A stretch of DNA of 64,000 nucleotides from Haemonchus contortus (Eukaryota > Nematoda > Chromadorea > Rhabditida > Trichostrongylidae). A model generated the notes under the pieces. That model made no database searches. It was given only the letters and a program-made list of their open reading frames with translations, and had not been told where the DNA came from. The stretch lies in NCBI GenBank assembly GCA_000469685.2, contig LS997566.1, forward strand, positions 36,004,420-36,068,419, written 5' to 3'. Positions 59,344-64,000 of this stretch are shown piece after piece (the stretch's first letter is position 1; every line of letters begins with the position of its first letter). Made by a program: the position numbers and the translations under genes.

Positions 59344-60746
59344 CAGTACTGGTCAAAAAGAAATCACCTTGAACGTTTCTTCTCATCACTCATCTCGAAA
59401 TCAATGTTTTTGACTGATCTCTTTGTATGTTGACAACGGTAGTGATTCTTAATGTGCCCATTCAAAACACAAAACTTCTTTTTAATCCGTGTGAAAGGCC
59501 ACTTTTCACATTTTTTCTGAACAGGGCAAAATAACACTTGTTTCAACGGATCAAAATAAATCACTTCACTTAAACGGTATCATCATGATATTAAAACCTA
59601 AACAACTACTAGTCTAATACTTTGTAGCGAAGCCATTGGCATCGGTGACTGCTTGGCATCGGCGGAACATTGATTCAACCAATTTGTCGAACAGGGACTG
59701 GTCAATTTTCCATTCTTCTTCCAATTAGGCAAACTTTTGAGCAGCAGCTGTAGCTGTTTTACCGGCTATCGTTTCCTTGAGTTTCTTCCACAAAGGTTCA
59801 ATGATGTTTAGGTCCATCGAATTTTTCTATAAGTCAGCCCCTCACGCCCCCTCTAGCTCTGCGTTTAGGGTCGTTGTTTTGCTGCGAAGTAAACTTTCTG
59901 CAGCCACACGACGGGCAAAAGGTAGCATGCATTTCTCCAAGATGTCTACGTACAACTGCTGGTCCATTGTGGTGGGAACACAGCGTAGGGGCCCCATGCC
60001 CCGACTTGAAGAACATCCCCATACGAACACTGAACCGCTACCGTGCTTGGCCGTTGGTATTTGGTACTTGTGATCAAATCTTGTGTTGACAGATCGTCTT
60101 ACAAACGAAATACCATCTGTTGAACAAAACAAACTTTGACTCGTCGCTCCAGATGACTTCACGCTATTTTTCGAGTGTCCAGTGGACGTTCATGCGTTCC
60201 CATTTGAGTCGAGCTTGTCTGTTTTTGGAGAAACCAGCAGCTTTTTTACGGTTCTTCCCCCATCCTACATCCCACAGACGTCTGCTGATGGTGCTTTAAG
60301 ATGGCAGAGCCGTCACCCTCGTTGATATTCCAGTCATAATATCGGAAGATATTCGTATGGGATCTTGGCGCGAGGCACGAATGATCTTCCTATCTTTCGC
60401 GGTAGTGGTGATCCGTGGCCTTCCTGGGCTGGTTCGTTTGATAGGGTCTCCGCGATACTTAATGCTCCCGATAGCCTTCGTGTGCACTGCATTATCAACC
60501 CACTTGGATGGGTGCCAGTTTTATACTCAAGAAATCTCGGGAAACCCCATCTCAAAGCAGGCCGATTCTGCATTTCTTTTTGGAAAAAAAAACGTCCATC
60601 TAGCGGGAAGTAAGCTCCCGAGTATTTTGCATCGCAGGAATGTCGGTGATATTACAAGGTGCTGCCATAGAATCAGTCAAAAACATCGAGTTAGTAATGA
60701 GTTATGACAGAAAGGTTCAAGTTGACTTCTTTTTCGATAAATACTG
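59344..60746 (-). mobile_element. decayed Tc1-family transposon
   Basis: TA flanks the element (59342-59343 and 60747-60748). The inverted termini of about 75 bp begin CAGTACTGGTCAAAAAGAAA on the left and CAGTATTTATCGAAAAAGAA on the right, close to the C. elegans Tc1 end. Minus-strand transposase pieces, N to C: SPGRPRITTTAKDRKIIRAS (paired-like DNA-binding region, about 60430), EVIWSDESKFVLF (first catalytic Asp, about 60155), RFDHKYQIPTAKHGSGSVFV, and QQNNDPKR. The family has QQDNDPKH at the last site, so the second Asp is Asn here. At least two frameshifts occur. The element is not autonomous. Confidence 0.88.
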
Positions 60747-60749
60747 TAA

Positions 60750-62295
60750 AGTTGTTCGGGAAATGCTTTTTCATTATCTTGACCGATTTCGGTTACTTGC
60801 CTAATCAGTGATTTTTTTTTCAGCTGATGCGCTATGAAAGCTATGTGATCCAAGTGTTTATGCTTCTTCTGTATATTTACGTATTTATTTATTTACGTTT
60901 GGTTGGTCCACAACTCGCAACCCTACCTGGGCCTGTTCTTCACAACAAAAACGAATAGAAATCAGTCTACTTAGTCAGGTAAAATTGACTCGACTGCACA
61001 ATAGCGGAAATTCTGCCGTGTATTGCATCTCAATAACACAAAATATGGAGCCTGTGCTTCAGGCGGCTACAGTGGTCATACGGATTTTGGAAATATGAAG
61101 ATCAGGCGAGCAGCGCGAGAGGTCTTTTTCGAGCCTCGACTCGGTTCCTTGAAAAATTTTGTTCCATCGTTGTTTTGATTGTTGTTTTTCGCCTGTTCGC
61201 GATGCGAAGGTCCCACGAAAGTCCTCAAGTTATGGGCACATCGCTCAGCCTCAACGGGCACTTGTAGCCGTATTTCCATTTTCCAGGCTGTTCATCCATC
61301 ATGCCGAATTTCTGGCGGTTATTTTGTTTAGACATCAAAAGAAAAACGAATAAGTAGCTTTACATTCTCTCTACTGCTGATTTTGTAGCTTCCTTTTGGA
61401 TTACATTCGTCAATAATTTCTCGACCGCGAAAATTGGATCGCCTGGTTGTGCAATAGGTGAAGGGAGGAATGAAGAACTGACATATCCGCCTTGCTCAGG
61501 ATGGTAGATGAGAGGGCGGGGCTGCTGAAGAAACCAGAACATAAGCTTGGATAAGCATTTCATTAGGCCCCGGGATATAAACTCTTCTGTACATAAGGAC
61601 GACAAAGTCAAATTATTTTCACAGCGGAATTGATATTGTGAATTAGCAGGTAGGGCGGCCTTCTCAATTTCAGCGAATGCGACCACCTTTGCTCCTCCTC
61701 TATATCTTTTCTTCTTTCAGCTCTTCCTTTACTGTTTCTTTGCATAATTTTGAAAGTTCGGAGCTTGGCCGACAATTGTTTCGTTCCACTCTAGCAACCA
61801 GTTTGCGAGTTCTCGCACAGAAAGGTTTCTTACTGGCTTAGCACCTGTTACTTGGCAGTACAATACCCACCCTAATGTTTAAAAAAAGGCGAAAAAGACG
61901 CGGATTCGCCAGTAAGAAACTAGGTGAGTTTACACTTTTTTCATGTATGACGTTATATAGTTCGACTCAGCTCGTCGAGCTCTATACAATGGTGAGTTCA
62001 GAAATTGGAAAACTTTAATTTTTAAGTCCTCGGTCCACCGAAGTTCCTGGGGGTACGTCATTAGCGGTGACGCTCGTCATAATTATAACCAGAAGGCATT
62101 CTACTCCATTGAAAGTATTCAACGAGTTGTAGGGCAGCTGTCATATTTCAAAACTAAGCAGAAAGTAGACCATTGCATTTTTCATGCTTTTCTGATCATT
62201 TTGGTATCATTTTTTTCGAAATGGACGGATTCAGTCGTGCACCAATCTTGAACGATAGCGACTTTTTAATTTGAGAAACAGCAAATATGACTTGA
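60750..62295. other. intergenic, no recognisable gene
   Basis: Short ORFs only (61076-61279 and 61360-61686 on the minus strand). A weak inverted pair, TTTCTTACTGGC at 61826 and GCCAGTAAGAAA at 61908, is the only structure noticed. Confidence 0.45.
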
Positions 62296-62298
62296 TTC

Positions 62299-64000
62299 TC
62301 AATGCTAGTAAATGATCTACCTACACTTCAGAAATAGTGGTTCCCTACAGTATGCATATTGTATGCACGAGTTCAATAGTAACAGAGTTTTTATCGTCCA
62401 AATCCCGGTTTGCGGCATATTTTCGCACAAAATTTACGTTTTCTTGCGTTTTCAAGTAAGATTTTCGATGTTCATGAGGAAGTTACGCCTATCATCGAAA
62501 GTGTTCATCCTAAACTTTTTGTGAACAACCACGGATATGAGTAATAATTACTTGTTTGGATCCTCAGGCTTCATAAATAGCTTCCGATCTCAGCCCAAAG
62601 CACAGGAGACTGAACCACATATTTTTTATTTGAAGTAAACGTATGAAATCCTTTACCCTTAAAATCCATTTCCAAAAAGCTATGCAGCGGTATAAAAATC
62701 ACTTAACGAATCACACTTCGAATTAACACCTTTAGCACCATAACTCCATTCTACTCCGCCACTCGGCCACTCAATTAGGCATGTGGCTCGAGTGGCCGAG
62801 GATTGCCTGTTTGCTTTGATGTGCGCCATCAATCGAACATTCTTAGAAGTTCGCTCTTGTGATTGAATGTGCACAATTCTAACACGCAACTGTTTCCAAT
62901 AAACCTCACCTTGCAGATTACGATATTTCTTTTCTACTGGGGTTGAGTCATACTTTTGGAATTCATTTTATGAAGTGATGGTCGTATTTCTCGTTTGCAT
63001 TTGTATCATTTCCACCTTGTACATTTCTGGGAGCCGATGATGCATCGTCTTTCCACAGAAGCTGTTACAGCACCTTGAGTCGATCCCAGGTATTGTCCCT
63101 CGACCTTAGCGGCTCCCACAGTAATTACCGAAGGAGCTTCTTTGCACCTCGACAATAGCCTGCCTACTAATGGTGCCGCAGTCGTAAACTATTTTACAAC
63201 CTACACATTCAAATGCAGCCGCTATTATCTCTTACTAGTGAGCATGATAGTGATACAATTATTCAAGTTGCAAAGTTTTTGTTGCAAACACAAGAATATC
63301 CACAATTACTATGAAAAATTCGCGTTGTGGGAGGAGCTGTCACAAAAACTTACATTTCTTGAAAATCATCTTGTTTTGCAAAGTGAGGTGAAACAGTTGC
63401 GTGTTAGAATTGTGCACATTCAATCACAAGAGCAAATTTCTAAGAATGTTCGATTGATGGCGCACATCAAAGCAAACAGGCAATCAATCAATATGCTGCC
63501 TCGGCCACTCGAGCCACATGCCTAATTGAGTGGCCGAGTGGCGGAGTAGAATGGAATTATGGTGCTAAAGGTGTTAATTCGAAGTGTGATTCGTTAAGTG
63601 ATTTTTATACCGGTGAATAGCTTTTTGGAAATGGATTTTAGCGGTGTAGGATTTCACACGTTTACTTCAAATAAAAAATATGTGGTTCAGTCTCCTGTGC
63701 TTTGGGCTGAGATCGGAAGCTATTTATGAAGCCTGAGGATCCAAACAAGTAACTATTACTCATATCCGTGGTTGTTCACAAAAAGTTTAGTATGAACACT
63801 TTCGATGATAGGCGCAGCTTCTTCATGAACATCGAAAATCCCACTTGAATACGCAAGAAAACGTGTGTTTTTGCGGAAATATGCCGCAAACCGGGATTTG
63901 GACGATAAAAACTCTGTTACTATTGAACTCGTGCATACAATATGCATACTGTAGGGAACCACTATTTCTGAAGTGTAGGTAGATCATTTCCTAGCACTGA
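62299..64000. mobile_element. large foldback element, arms of about 600 bp, reaching the window edge
   Basis: The left arm (62299 to about 62916) begins TCAATGCTAGTAAATGATC. The right arm (about 63376-64000) ends GATCATTTCCTAGCACTGA, its near complement, and the two align throughout with small indels. The loop of about 460 bp is unique. A + strand frame at 63142-63525 starts in the loop and runs into the right arm (LWEELSQKLTFLENHLVLQS, then QLRVRIVHIQSQEQISKNVR); it looks coiled-coil-like but matches nothing I know. The right terminus may continue beyond the window. Confidence 0.85.

Overview
This is a nuclear window from a nematode, most likely a clade V species and possibly a strongylid such as a hookworm. 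The evidence is a paired-like homeobox gene that reads as the orthologue of Caenorhabditis elegans unc-42, two tRNA-Tyr(GUA) genes with 10-nt introns at the canonical position, Tc1- and mariner-type transposons with nematode-like termini, and T-rich 'ttttcag' splice acceptors. I recognised the families by eye, so the genus is not established. Nothing bacterial, viral or CRISPR-like is visible.

Only two protein genes can be assembled with consistent splice phases, both on the + strand. The first is unc-42 (8650-18053): eight coding exons, 222 codons plus stop, with an intact 60-residue homeodomain. Its 4.1-kb second intron holds the tRNA-Tyr pair (12561-12643 and 12948-13030), a 387-bp tandem duplication whose two copies differ only in the tRNA intron. 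The second is an unrecognised six-exon gene (47781-54255) for a 186-residue protein with about four membrane segments. Its first intron carries about 880 bp of almost pure pyrimidine sequence, and its fourth intron carries a foldback MITE and a SINE-like copy. Several weaker exon candidates are listed with low confidence.

The rest is repeat-rich intergenic and intronic sequence. 1-8.3 kb holds a 24-bp minisatellite, a long hairpin and old repeat debris. 19.4-21.6 kb holds two internally deleted mariners with target-site TA and TIRs, separated by a tRNA-derived SINE-like element. 25.7-28.1 kb has more SINE copies, two of them in tandem. 29.2-30.0 kb is a 5'-truncated LINE. 40.0-41.3 kb is a decayed Tc1/mariner-superfamily element with CAGGGTGTCCC termini. 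42.95-44.4 kb is a foldback element with arms of about 335 bp that contain a tRNA-like Pol III promoter. 57.8-58.3 kb is a GC-rich nested foldback. 59.3-60.75 kb is a decayed Tc1 relative. 62.3 kb to the window end is a large foldback with arms of about 600 bp.

The genes do not form an operon. The second gene may receive a spliced leader at the acceptor just upstream of its start. Most long ORFs elsewhere are not distinguishable from chance or lie inside repeats.
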